Source: Rhodohalobacter sulfatireducens (GTDB lineage: Bacteria; Bacteroidota; Rhodothermia; Balneolales; Balneolaceae). Taken from it: 64,000 nucleotides of DNA. The stretch's first letter is position 1. The number at the start of each line of letters is the position of its first letter. Positions 19,569 through 27,135 of the stretch are shown piece by piece. Under the pieces are notes generated by a model, which worked only from the letters and a program-made list of their open reading frames with translations, had not been told where the DNA came from and ran no database searches. The stretch lies in contig NZ_JAKLWS010000013.1 in NCBI RefSeq assembly GCF_022012475.1, positions 57,250-121,249 on the forward strand. The letters run 5' to 3'. The position numbers and the translations under genes were made by a program.

Positions 19569-20510
19569 TTAATCAATCGATTTCAGGTATTTAAAAAAGT
19601 CGCTGTCCGTTGAAAGAAAAATGGACGTATTTCCATCAAATGATGTCTCATATGCTTCCATCGCCTTGATGAAATCATAGAGTTCGCGAGTGGTTGAATT
19701 TCTGTTATACGCTTCATTATAAATAGACGCTGCTTCTGCATCCCCTCGACCCCGGATCTCCCGTGCCTGTCGAAATGCAACAGATTGTATTTCCAGCAGT
19801 TCACGTTCCTTTTCACCTTCTATGCGTGAAGCTTCTCCCTGCCCTTCCGAACGAAAGAGATCAGCTATTTTATTACGCTCACTAATCATACGATCATAAA
19901 CAGTACGCTGAACATCTTCCACGTAGTTTATTCTTTTAAAACGAAAATCAAGTACAGCGATTCCAAGATCTGAAGTTCGCTCATTTGCAAGCTCAAGAAC
20001 AATATCCTGAATTGCATTTCGTCCTACTTCAATCGTTTCGAGGGAGTCTTCTATCACTTCATAAATTTCTCCTTCTACATCGGGTTCTCTGTTGGATGTA
20101 CGGACTAATTCCACTAAATCATGAGAAGCTACTGCGTTTCGGGTTTCACCGTCCAGGATATCATCCAGCCTGGATTGTGCTCCCCGTTCGTCCCGCATTC
20201 TCTGGAAAAACTGCAGCGGATCGGTAATATGCCATCTCGCATAAGAGTCCACAAATATAAATTTCTTGTCTTTTGTAGGCACCTGATTTTGATCACCGTC
20301 CCACTCCAGGAACCTTTTTTCAAACCGGTTTACTTTTTGGATAAAAGGAATTTTCATTTTCAGTCCCGGATCAACAACAGCCTCTCCCACCGGAGCACCG
20401 AATTGGGTGATAATAACCTGTTCCGTTTCATCCACAGTGTAGAATCCATCGAACATTACCAAGAACAGCGCGAGGAATAAACCTATAATAATTATGTGTT
20501 TCTTTTTCAT
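19569..20510 (-). CDS. hflC: HflC, SPFH-domain regulator of FtsH
   Basis: 313 residues. One N-terminal membrane anchor (about 5-22) is followed by a periplasmic SPFH/band-7 domain (about 25-200; VIITQFGAPVGEAVVDPGLKMKIPF is the family's opening pattern, seen here in parts) and a long coiled coil rich in Glu/Arg/Ala (about 205-270). HflC pairs with HflK in a ring around the membrane protease FtsH and modulates its access to substrates. It lies 9 bases after hflK in one operon and is closed by a terminator. Confidence 0.93.
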   Translation of the reverse strand: MKKKHIIIIGLFLALFLVMFDGFYTVDETEQVIITQFGAPVGEAVVDPGLKMKIPFIQKVNRFEKRFLEWDGDQNQVPTKDKKFIFVDSYARWHITDPLQFFQRMRDERGAQSRLDDILDGETRNAVASHDLVELVRTSNREPDVEGEIYEVIEDSLETIEVGRNAIQDIVLELANERTSDLGIAVLDFRFKRINYVEDVQRTVYDRMISERNKIADLFRSEGQGEASRIEGEKERELLEIQSVAFRQAREIRGRGDAEAASIYNEAYNRNSTTRELYDFIKAMEAYETSFDGNTSIFLSTDSDFFKYLKSID

Positions 20511-20519
20511 GATTCTCTC

Positions 20520-21542
20520 TTATTCGTTGTTTGAATTATTATTCTCATTCTGGTTTAACAAGTTAGCGCCGTTCATTTGCATCTGAAGCAATGGTAATAC
20601 ATTTGCTCCATCCTGATCTGTAATCACCTTATTGCCAATTTTTGGGAGCAGCTCCTGCATCGTTTCATAATAGATTCTCCGCTTTGTAACCTGGGGTGCC
20701 CGTACATACTCCGTAAAGAGGTCATTAAAGGCTGCAACTTCACCTAATGCCGTATTTGTCCGGTTGGTTGCATACCCTTCTGCCTGTTGAATGGACTGCT
20801 CAGCCACACCTCGCGCTCTGGGGATCACGCGGTTATAGTCTGACCGGGCCTGGTTTATGAGCGTTTCTCGCTGCTGCTGAGCCTCGTTAACCGCATTAAA
20901 TGATGGCTTGACCGGATCCGGCGGATTGATATCCTGTAACACTACCTGCTCCACCTGCACACCTGTTTCGTACTCAGTATTCATTTCCTGTAAAATTGCC
21001 TGAACCCGTGCAGCAACTGATGCCCGGCCAATTGTCAGTACTTCATTAACCGTTCGGTTTCCCACAACCTCCCGCATGGCCGCCTCCGACATATCACGAA
21101 GTGTATTATCGGGATTGCGTACCTTAAACAAGTATTTATAGGGATCGGATATGCGGTATTGTACTACCCACTCTACATCAGCCAGGTTCAGGTCTCCCGT
21201 CAGCATTAACGATTCACCGGCAAATCCAGCTTTCCTGTATTGCGATTGAATTCCCGACTCAACGGTTCGATAGCCAAATTCCTGCTTTAATTGCCGTTCA
21301 ACAGGTACAATTTGTGCAGTTTCCATAAAAGGAATTTTAAAATTTAGTCCGGGTTCAGCTATTCTTTGATATTCGCCGAATCGCTGAACAACGCCAACCT
21401 CCTCAGGGTCTACAGTATAAAATGATAAGAACGTTACAATTGCTACAGCAATGACGACTGAAATTAGCTTAAAATTTCCCAAAAGCTTTTGCAGCTGCGG
21501 TGGGATGTTTGTCCCCTTGAGAGGGTTGTTTAACTCTTCCAT
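20520..21542 (-). CDS. hflK: HflK, SPFH-domain regulator of FtsH
   Basis: 340 residues. A short cytoplasmic N-terminus, one membrane segment (about 27-44) and a band-7 domain (DPEEVGVVQRFGEY) are followed by a coiled coil (about 220-270) and an Asn-rich tail. The Gly-rich N-terminal stretch of enterobacterial HflK is absent. It is the partner of HflC, encoded 9 bases downstream. The promoter lies in the gap shared with the BlaI-like gene. Confidence 0.92.
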   Translation of the reverse strand: MEELNNPLKGTNIPPQLQKLLGNFKLISVVIAVAIVTFLSFYTVDPEEVGVVQRFGEYQRIAEPGLNFKIPFMETAQIVPVERQLKQEFGYRTVESGIQSQYRKAGFAGESLMLTGDLNLADVEWVVQYRISDPYKYLFKVRNPDNTLRDMSEAAMREVVGNRTVNEVLTIGRASVAARVQAILQEMNTEYETGVQVEQVVLQDINPPDPVKPSFNAVNEAQQQRETLINQARSDYNRVIPRARGVAEQSIQQAEGYATNRTNTALGEVAAFNDLFTEYVRAPQVTKRRIYYETMQELLPKIGNKVITDQDGANVLPLLQMQMNGANLLNQNENNNSNNE

Positions 21543-22018
21543 AATTTAATTTCCTTATTTAATTGTTCTGCCAAAGTGATTTGCCCATTTCTCTTTGATG
21601 GATATATCCCGCTGTTAAGATATAGACGGCATATTAACTACCTGTTGATATCTCGTCTACTCACAAACCCCGTAAATCAGAAGTGAAGATTTATAATATC
21701 AATGTAACTTACGGAAACTATGGGGATTTGTTGATGTTTGAATCGAAGATAAATTGGTGACATGCCTGATCCAAGAATACAGCGAATACTGGGCACGAAA
21801 ATAGTTCATTCTCAGCAATGCCACCTATATGGCCTGAGATAGAATTTTGAATGATCCAAAATCGGATTACTTAAACGGTACAATTGGATCGAATGATTTA
21901 GACTAAACCACTTCCACCTCAAACCAGATAAAATCGCTGATTGCTCTTCTTTATTCTACTTAAAAGCGATGCTCATCGCACTTTTCAAAAGTTGAGATTT
22001 GGATTTTATAAATATTTA
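21543..22018. other. Divergent promoter region hflK / blaI-like
   Basis: About 480 bases without a gene. It contains one short hairpin, GCGATG-CT-CATCGC (21966-21979), of unknown role. Nothing else was recognised before the operator pair at 22019. Confidence 0.4.
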
Positions 22019-22053
22019 TTCTACAATTGTAGAAATATCTCTAAACTTGTAGA
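22019..22053. promoter_or_regulatory. Tandem BlaI/MecI-type operators
   Basis: TTCTACAATTGTAGAA (22019-22034) is a perfect 16-base palindrome with the TACAnnTGTA core recognised by BlaI/MecI repressors. A second, imperfect copy, TCTAAACTTGTAGA, sits at 22040-22053 and ends 2 bases before the repressor's ATG. The repeat is spaced two helical turns apart, so two dimers could bind on one face and autoregulate the pair. Confidence 0.8.
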
Positions 22054-22055
22054 AC

Positions 22056-22427
22056 ATGAAACTATCAAAATCTGAAGAACAACTGATGCAGTACATCTGG
22101 AAACAAGGCAAAGCATTTATGAATGAACTGCTTGAAATGTATCCAGAGCCAAAGCCTGCAAATACGACTGTTGCTACACTTCTAAAACGAATGAAGGATA
22201 AAGGGTTCATCGATTATGAACAGATGGGGCGTTCCAGGCAATACTATCCGCTGGTGAAGAAATCGGATTATTTCTCCCGATATATCAACGGGTTGATCAA
22301 GAAATATTTTGATGATTCCCCCTCCTCTTTTGCCTCATTCTTTACAACCGAAACCGATTTGACTGAGGAGGAACTGGAAGAACTCCAGGAGATTGTTCAA
22401 CAAGAACTTAAAAAGAGGCAACTATGA
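22056..22427 (+). CDS. BlaI/MecI/CopY-family repressor
   Basis: 123 residues, the family's usual size. The winged-helix DNA-binding domain covers about 1-75 (LSKSEEQLMQYIW, then TVATLLKRMKDKGFIDYEQ), and the C-terminal ~45 residues are the dimerisation and cleavage region. BlaI-type repressors are inactivated by proteolysis triggered by a membrane M56 peptidase. That partner is encoded next, overlapping by 4 bases (ATGA), and two operator-like palindromes lie directly upstream. No beta-lactamase is nearby, so the inducing signal is probably not, or not only, a beta-lactam. Confidence 0.92.
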   Translation: MKLSKSEEQLMQYIWKQGKAFMNELLEMYPEPKPANTTVATLLKRMKDKGFIDYEQMGRSRQYYPLVKKSDYFSRYINGLIKKYFDDSPSSFASFFTTETDLTEEELEELQEIVQQELKKRQL

Positions 22428-23869
22428 CACTTTACCTGATCTACTCAACCGTATGCATGGGAATTCTGCTTCTTTTTTACCACGCCATTTTGGAAAAAGA
22501 GAAGATGCATCAGATCAACAGGGGATACCTGATCTTCAGTTTGGTCTTTTCGTTGAGTATACCGCTCATTCCTGTTGGCATGTCTGATGCATTCATTCCA
22601 AGGTTTCAAAACCAGCAGCTTTCTGAGATACAATATTTATCTCAAGGAGAGTGGTTGAAAACCGGCCCGGAAGAGAGGATTTTGGCATCAGAATCATCGG
22701 GGACGTCTCTGTATTCAATGGCCCAAATTGCTTTCCTGATCTACGCGATGGTTGCAGGTGTACTTTTTGTTCGACTGATTCGAATCGTTCACATGATTCA
22801 GTTAAAAGCAGACCGAAATCCACGAAAGCTTTTTGACGATTATGAGATTGTTCTGCTTAGCGAAAAAGTTGTACCTCATACATTTAACAGTACAATTTTT
22901 TTAAACAAAGACCAGTATTTGAAGGGCGAGATTGCCCGAGAGATAATGGTTCATGAACTAACACATGCCAGGCAAAAACACACTTTGGATATATTGTTTG
23001 TTGAAATTCTAAAAATTGTGTTCTGGTTCAATCCGGTTCTCTATTTCTACAAAAAAGCCATGCTCTTAAATCACGAATTCCTGGCCGATGAAGCCGTGAT
23101 TCGCGGAGAAACTCAGGTATCCAAATATCAAAAATTGCTGTTGAACAGCCTGATGGAACAACCCTCGCACGGACCCATCAGTCCATTCAATTATGCACTC
23201 ACCAAAAAACGATTTCGTATGATGACTCAAACCAAATCCAAAGTCCGAACTTTTTTAAAAATTACATCCATTATTCCAATTTTTATTTCATTAGCTCTTC
23301 TTTTTAGCTGTGAACCTACTCCATCAGAATATTCTAAACAAGAAGCAAACGTAGATGAATTAACTATTGAGATTTACGATCCCGAGACGTTAAAGATAAA
23401 TGGCGATGAAATGAAGTTTTCTGAATTTGAGAAATTCCTCTCCAACCTGCCTAAAAATCTAAATCAGGTTACTGTAGAAGTTCATTCAAATGCAACAATC
23501 GGAATCGTTTCGGATGTTCAACAATTACTTCGGTCTCGTAAAACACTCAAAATTAATTATCACACCAATCAAGAACGAAATGACGAAAAGCTTAAACTAG
23601 TCACCCAAAAATTCTTGAATGCTGCAAATGAATATATGAATATGAGTATTCTGGATACGAACGCTGACATTTTACAGAAGGAGTATGATGAGCTTCTAAT
23701 ACTCTATGAAGGGATCAAAAACTTGGGGATTAGAATTCCCGACTCTCCCCCACCTCCACCTCTTGCTCCCTCCCCTGAAGAACGCATTAAAAATTTGGAT
23801 TTGGGAGGCAGCATCGAGATACCTGAATCTACAAATTCACCTCCCACCCCATCTGATCAAAAGGATTGA
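22424..23869 (+). CDS. BlaR1-like M56 membrane peptidase with ExbD-like sensor domain
   Basis: 481 residues. N-terminal membrane segments (about 2-20, 35-50, 92-115) surround the M56 protease with the zinc site HELTHARQKH (about 178-187) and NHEFLADEA (about 216-224). A last membrane segment (about 283-300; ends LLFSC) is followed by an extracytoplasmic part. That part lacks a penicillin-binding domain; residues ~315-395 (LKINGDEMKFSEFEKFL, VTVEVHSNATIGIVSDVQQLL) resemble the periplasmic fold of ExbD/TolR. The tail is Pro-rich (SPPPPPLAPSP). On signal it would cleave the BlaI-like repressor encoded just before it. The ExbD likeness is my inference. Confidence 0.85.
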   Translation: MTLYLIYSTVCMGILLLFYHAILEKEKMHQINRGYLIFSLVFSLSIPLIPVGMSDAFIPRFQNQQLSEIQYLSQGEWLKTGPEERILASESSGTSLYSMAQIAFLIYAMVAGVLFVRLIRIVHMIQLKADRNPRKLFDDYEIVLLSEKVVPHTFNSTIFLNKDQYLKGEIAREIMVHELTHARQKHTLDILFVEILKIVFWFNPVLYFYKKAMLLNHEFLADEAVIRGETQVSKYQKLLLNSLMEQPSHGPISPFNYALTKKRFRMMTQTKSKVRTFLKITSIIPIFISLALLFSCEPTPSEYSKQEANVDELTIEIYDPETLKINGDEMKFSEFEKFLSNLPKNLNQVTVEVHSNATIGIVSDVQQLLRSRKTLKINYHTNQERNDEKLKLVTQKFLNAANEYMNMSILDTNADILQKEYDELLILYEGIKNLGIRIPDSPPPPPLAPSPEERIKNLDLGGSIEIPESTNSPPTPSDQKD

Positions 23870-23934
23870 TTTGAAATTTGTTGTTGGGGATTTAGCTGTT
23901 AATTATTTCTGATAAATAAGAAAGTCTTTTGAGA

Positions 23935-24993
23935 ATGGGTACTAAATCATCCCTGCCAATTATATTTAGCCTTTGCTTTGTTTTAGCTTCGTGTGCTGAA
24001 ACAATAGATGAAGGTGGCAATACGCCGAAAATCACTGAACTAAACGATTTTGAGACTATCGTATCATCTGATAAAATGGTTTTAGCAAATCCTCACCGGA
24101 TACGATTTGAAGATCGTAAGGGGTTAATTATTTTTGATAGCAGTCTGGAAAAAGTAGTACGACTTTCACTGGATGGAGAAGTTATACATGAGATTGGCAG
24201 TAAAGGAAGCGGTCCTGGGGAATATCAATCTGTGTCAAATATTCACCTGTCAGACGATTCAATTTTTCTGGTAGATGACAGGCAGTTCATTATTCATCAA
24301 TTCTCGCAAGATGGAAATCACATTTCTTCCCTGGATTATGGAGACTTCGGAACGCACCGAATAAACAAACCAACCGTAATCAACCAAGAAAAACTACTTA
24401 TTCCCAATCCTGCGTCTGGTCAAGCTTTATTTAAATTGATAAACCGCAACGGAGAAGAAACTGCACAGTTTGGAGAAATTCCTGAAGGAAGTACAGATGA
24501 GCTTGATTATGATCTGTACAGGGCTGCAATATCAAATCGCGAAATACCACCCTATTTCAAACCACATGTATTTGCCGTGAACAACGGCGAAGAGTCTGTT
24601 TTTATGGTGTATGAAGCATTTCCAAAAATTAGTAACTACGATCTGACCGGTAAGCTACTTTGGGAAACTGAAACTATTGACCTGCCGGAAATAGTTTCAG
24701 TATCTACTGGATATTATAATTTTATGAACATGGTATTGCGTCAGGCTAACGCCGTTCAACCGTTGAGAAAATATATAGATGGAGTTAGTAAGAATGGCCG
24801 ACTCTTTGTTTCCACTAATACAAGTCATAATAACCCACTTTGGATTCACGAATTCGAAAATAGTGGAAATTTTTTAAACAGATTTGTATTCAGATCTGAT
24901 GTGGGTCTAAAATCCCATTTTGATATTGATATCAATGGACGCAGATTTTTTGTTATAACCAAAGAAGGTGAAATACGAGCTTATCCATTTTAG
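23935..24993 (+). CDS. 6-bladed beta-propeller lipoprotein
   Basis: 352 residues with a lipoprotein signal (LASC, Cys about 20). Repeated strands such as VVRLSLDGEVIHEIGSKGSGPGEYQ (only part quoted as VVRLSLDGE and GSGPGEYQ) are typical of the 6-bladed propeller family found in Bacteroidota (BF3164-like). Function is unknown; likely a surface or periplasmic binding protein. ATG at 23935 is preferred over the TTG at 23929. It follows the M56 gene by 65 bases on the same strand and may belong to the same regulon. Confidence 0.75.
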   Translation: MGTKSSLPIIFSLCFVLASCAETIDEGGNTPKITELNDFETIVSSDKMVLANPHRIRFEDRKGLIIFDSSLEKVVRLSLDGEVIHEIGSKGSGPGEYQSVSNIHLSDDSIFLVDDRQFIIHQFSQDGNHISSLDYGDFGTHRINKPTVINQEKLLIPNPASGQALFKLINRNGEETAQFGEIPEGSTDELDYDLYRAAISNREIPPYFKPHVFAVNNGEESVFMVYEAFPKISNYDLTGKLLWETETIDLPEIVSVSTGYYNFMNMVLRQANAVQPLRKYIDGVSKNGRLFVSTNTSHNNPLWIHEFENSGNFLNRFVFRSDVGLKSHFDIDINGRRFFVITKEGEIRAYPF

Positions 24994-25279
24994 GAACAGC
25001 TACTTCTTTTTATCATAAGCGATTAAAACTCCAGTTGTGCCACCTAAAGAGAACTGGTTAAAAGATTTTGTCAAACGGTTTTAACTTAGTAGCTGTATGA
25101 CATGAACTTCTCACTAACCTCACTTAGATTAAATGAGTCTCTACTGTAATTAGACGCGTCAGAACTCAATCCAAGTGGATATAAATGAAATATACCAATG
25201 GCGGTTATTTACTTTGTTACTTTGCAAGGTCTGCTGCAAATATTTCGGAAATAGGATTTAATCCAACAATTCGTTTTAA

Positions 25280-25597
25280 ATAAAGCTATTTGACGAAATA
25301 CACAAAAAGGTAATTCATAATCAATTTGAATTCTCGAGACATGCTGTTGATCAAAGTATTATTCGTAATATTTCTGTACAGGAGGTAAAGCAGGCGATAA
25401 ATAAGGAAGCAAAAATCATTGAAGATTATCCGAATGATAAGTGTGGTCCAAGCTGTCTCATTCTTGGGCTTACCAAGCAAAACAGGCCGCTTCACATTCA
25501 GTGCAGTTACCCATCGCGTCCGGTTTTGAAAATTATTACATTGTATGAACCTGATCCTGAAAAATGGATCAATTTCGAAAAACGGAGAAATCCATGA
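25280..25597 (+). CDS. DUF4258 toxin-like protein without a normal start codon
   Basis: The frame runs open after a stop at 25277-25279 and gives 105 residues. It carries the DUF4258 pattern: FEFSRHAVDQSIIRNISV (about 16-33), CGPSCLILGLT, RPLHIQCSYP, VLKIITLYEPDPEKW. DUF4258 proteins are BECR-fold, RelE-like toxins. No ATG, GTG or TTG lies in frame before the conserved region; translation would have to begin at ATA (25280) or another rare codon. The frame ends in ATGA, overlapping the antitoxin ATG by 4 bases. The intact reading frame suggests either recent loss of the start or a real rare start. The family match is good; expression is uncertain. Confidence 0.65.
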   Translation: MKLFDEIHKKVIHNQFEFSRHAVDQSIIRNISVQEVKQAINKEAKIIEDYPNDKCGPSCLILGLTKQNRPLHIQCSYPSRPVLKIITLYEPDPEKWINFEKRRNP

Positions 25598-25815
25598 GTA
25601 CAGCTGAAGAAAAATTAACTGAACGACATGTAACCTACAGCCTTGAGCTGGATGGAAAGTTTTATATTGTTGAAAACGTGCCAGCCCGTGTTAATGAAGA
25701 AACCGGAGAGCAGTATTTTGCTCCGGAAACGGTCGAGCATCTCCAAAAGAAAATCAGGGGAAATGTCACTCCCAAAAAAACCGTAGAAACTCCCGTTTTT
25801 GATTACTCGGATTAA
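25594..25815 (+). CDS. YgiT/MqsA-like antitoxin lacking the zinc finger
   Basis: 73 residues from ATG 25594 (MSTAEEK); the start is set by the ATGA overlap with the toxin frame, so the longer reading from 25564 is rejected. LELDGKFYIVENVPARV and GEQYFAPETVEHLQ match the YgiT-type domain that neutralises DUF4258 or MqsR-like toxins. The usual CxxC pairs are replaced: the second position reads NEETGEQYF instead of CxxCGExYF, and no cysteine is present at all. There is also no HTH domain. It probably still binds the toxin but not zinc. Confidence 0.75.
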   Translation: MSTAEEKLTERHVTYSLELDGKFYIVENVPARVNEETGEQYFAPETVEHLQKKIRGNVTPKKTVETPVFDYSD

Positions 25816-25840
25816 AATCGAAAGTCTGTACAACGGTCAC

Positions 25841-25864
25841 AAGCGAGGACGCTTGCGCCATCCT
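25841..25864. repeat. REP-like palindrome, family B (degenerate)
   Basis: AAGCGAGGACGCTTGCGCC followed by TCCTAT. The AAGCG..CGCTT arms and the downstream GCGC-TAT context relate it to copies at 52714, 53561 and 55789. A weaker relative (GTTTGCGCCACACTGTATT) lies at 26261-26279. Confidence 0.5.
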
Positions 25865-25885
25865 ATATTCGTTACTTGGATCTAT

Positions 25886-26005
25886 CTATAAATCGCTGCA
25901 TGCCTCGTCTTTTTGAGGTTTATCCCAAGCATCGGTAAATAATGGATCTGCAATGGGGGGATGTACCAAGTTCTTTACTCCTAATGGCCCGAGTGTCTCA
26001 CTCAT
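25886..26005 (-). CDS. Possible 39-residue protein coupled to the upstream membrane protein
   Basis: An ATG at 26005 overlaps the stop of the preceding 64-residue gene as TAATG, a layout used for translational coupling. The product has 39 residues (starts MSETLGPLGV, contains DPLFTDAWDKP, ends ACSDL). The family is not recognised. The AWDKP ending resembles the acidic Trp-containing tail of some small antitoxins and of a remnant at 26923-26982. It could be a real microprotein, an antitoxin tail or chance. Confidence 0.35.
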   Translation of the reverse strand: MSETLGPLGVKNLVHPPIADPLFTDAWDKPQKDEACSDL

Positions 26006-26199
26006 TATTCATTATTTTTTGTAGATTTTTTAAATAATTGCACATAGAAAACAATCATTGACGCATAAAAAATGATCATCATTAAAAGAAAAAAATTGTC
26101 GAACGGTTCATAAAAAAAATGAAAGAAAATAATGCCCGCTAAAATTGTCGCATGCAAGATGATATGAAACACTAACTGTTTAAATGTCATTTTATACAT
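26005..26199 (-). CDS. Small two-helix membrane protein
   Basis: 64 residues: two hydrophobic segments (about 8-28 and 33-54), rich in Phe, Ile and His, with a Lys-rich tail (FKKSTKNNE). Unknown family. It starts at ATG 26199 and is followed by an overlapping mini-gene. Holin-like or toxin-like small membrane proteins look similar, and the location between two toxin-antitoxin pairs makes that worth noting, but nothing more supports it. Confidence 0.5.
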   Translation of the reverse strand: MYKMTFKQLVFHIILHATILAGIIFFHFFYEPFDNFFLLMMIIFYASMIVFYVQLFKKSTKNNE

Positions 26200-26336
26200 G
26201 ATTGAATAGATCGTTTAATCAATGGACACTAACGGGGACCTCGAAGTCTCGGGGCAGGCTGTTTGCGCCACACTGTATTTATCATTTAGATTTTGAAATT
26301 TGATGCTTGGTGTCCTTAATTTTTCAAAGTCCTCTA

Positions 26337-26651
26337 TTAGGTTTTAAAATAGCTTCTAATTTCTTTGATAATTTTATCCGGATTCTGCCGATTGTCGGTA
26401 ATCGTTATAATTTCAATCTCCTTGTTTAAAATCCGGTAATAAAATGAGCTCTGGGTAGTAACCACACACCAATAAATATCATCAAATTCTTCTGTTTGAG
26501 GATTGCTCCGGGGATGACTGGAAATTTGAGAAGATTTCTGTTCCAGTTTTTGTAGGAATTTCTCTTTAGATGGTTTTCCCCATTCTTCTTCAAGATAGAG
26601 GAGGAGCTTTGTAAGTTTATATTCCGCAAGTGGAGATAAAAATACTTTCAC
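26337..26651 (-). CDS. ParE/RelE-family toxin
   Basis: 104 residues. FLSPLAEYKLTKLLLYLEEEWG at the N-terminus (given here as LAEYKL and LLLYLEEEWG) and ITITDNRQNPDKI at the C-terminus are the helix-hairpin and last-strand pattern of the ParE/RelE superfamily. These toxins inhibit gyrase or cleave mRNA at the ribosome. The start is GTG at 26651, 4 bases after the stop of the antitoxin gene. The pair is a standard antitoxin-first operon. Confidence 0.82.
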   Translation of the reverse strand: MKVFLSPLAEYKLTKLLLYLEEEWGKPSKEKFLQKLEQKSSQISSHPRSNPQTEEFDDIYWCVVTTQSSFYYRILNKEIEIITITDNRQNPDKIIKEIRSYFKT

Positions 26652-26655
26652 AAGG

Positions 26656-26874
26656 TCACGATACTTTTTTCAAAAAGTCTTCGAGAGAGATTCGCTCACC
26701 CCTGTTTAATTGTTCAATACCGAGTTTTATTTCTTCTTTTTCAAGCTCCGTCAAGCTTTTTCGGAATCCGCTATTTTCGTCAAGCAACAATTGATGGATT
26801 TTCTTGATGAGTTTTGGGTCTTCCAACTCCAATATCAACTTGGCAAGCTCAATTTTTGATGTTTGGGGATCCAT
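26656..26874 (-). CDS. Antitoxin of the ParE-like module
   Basis: 72 residues, mainly helical, acidic and short. The C-terminal LGIEQLNRGERISLEDFLKK (residues ~51-70) is typical of the toxin-binding tail of ParE/RelE partner antitoxins (GIEQ..RGE.I..E). No clear ribbon-helix-helix is seen, so how it binds DNA is open. It is directly upstream of the toxin gene. Confidence 0.75.
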   Translation of the reverse strand: MDPQTSKIELAKLILELEDPKLIKKIHQLLLDENSGFRKSLTELEKEEIKLGIEQLNRGERISLEDFLKKVS

Positions 26875-26922
26875 TTTATTGAATTAATATTTTTTTAATG
26901 AGAAAATAAAAATGTCTTTTTA

Positions 26923-26982
26923 TTAACCACTCGTTACTTCATCATCTATTGGGTTATTCCAGGCTTCGGCCAAAGAAGTCTC
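26923..26982 (-). pseudogene. Possible antitoxin C-terminal remnant
   Basis: A 19-residue frame ending in a stop reads ETSLAEAWNNPIDDEVTSG, matching the usual ending of small antitoxins (Ser-Leu-Ala-x-x-Trp...Asp-Asp). It has no start codon and is preceded by a stop, so it looks like a decayed gene tail just upstream of the ParE-like module. Very short, so chance is possible. Confidence 0.3.
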
Positions 26983-27135
26983 TCAAATAAAAGAAAAACT
27001 ATATTTTATTTTCTTGGAATCTATTATAAAGTAACGAAAATGAACACTTGAAAGCTATCTGACTTTTCACATTTCGATATTGCTATCCGATGGGTCGAAA
27101 GTATTTGAAATTAGGTGCTTGACGTTTAGAAGAAG

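Noticed and set aside
25286..25495. Minus-strand frame opposite the toxin gene
   Set aside because: Antisense to a frame with clear DUF4258 residues.
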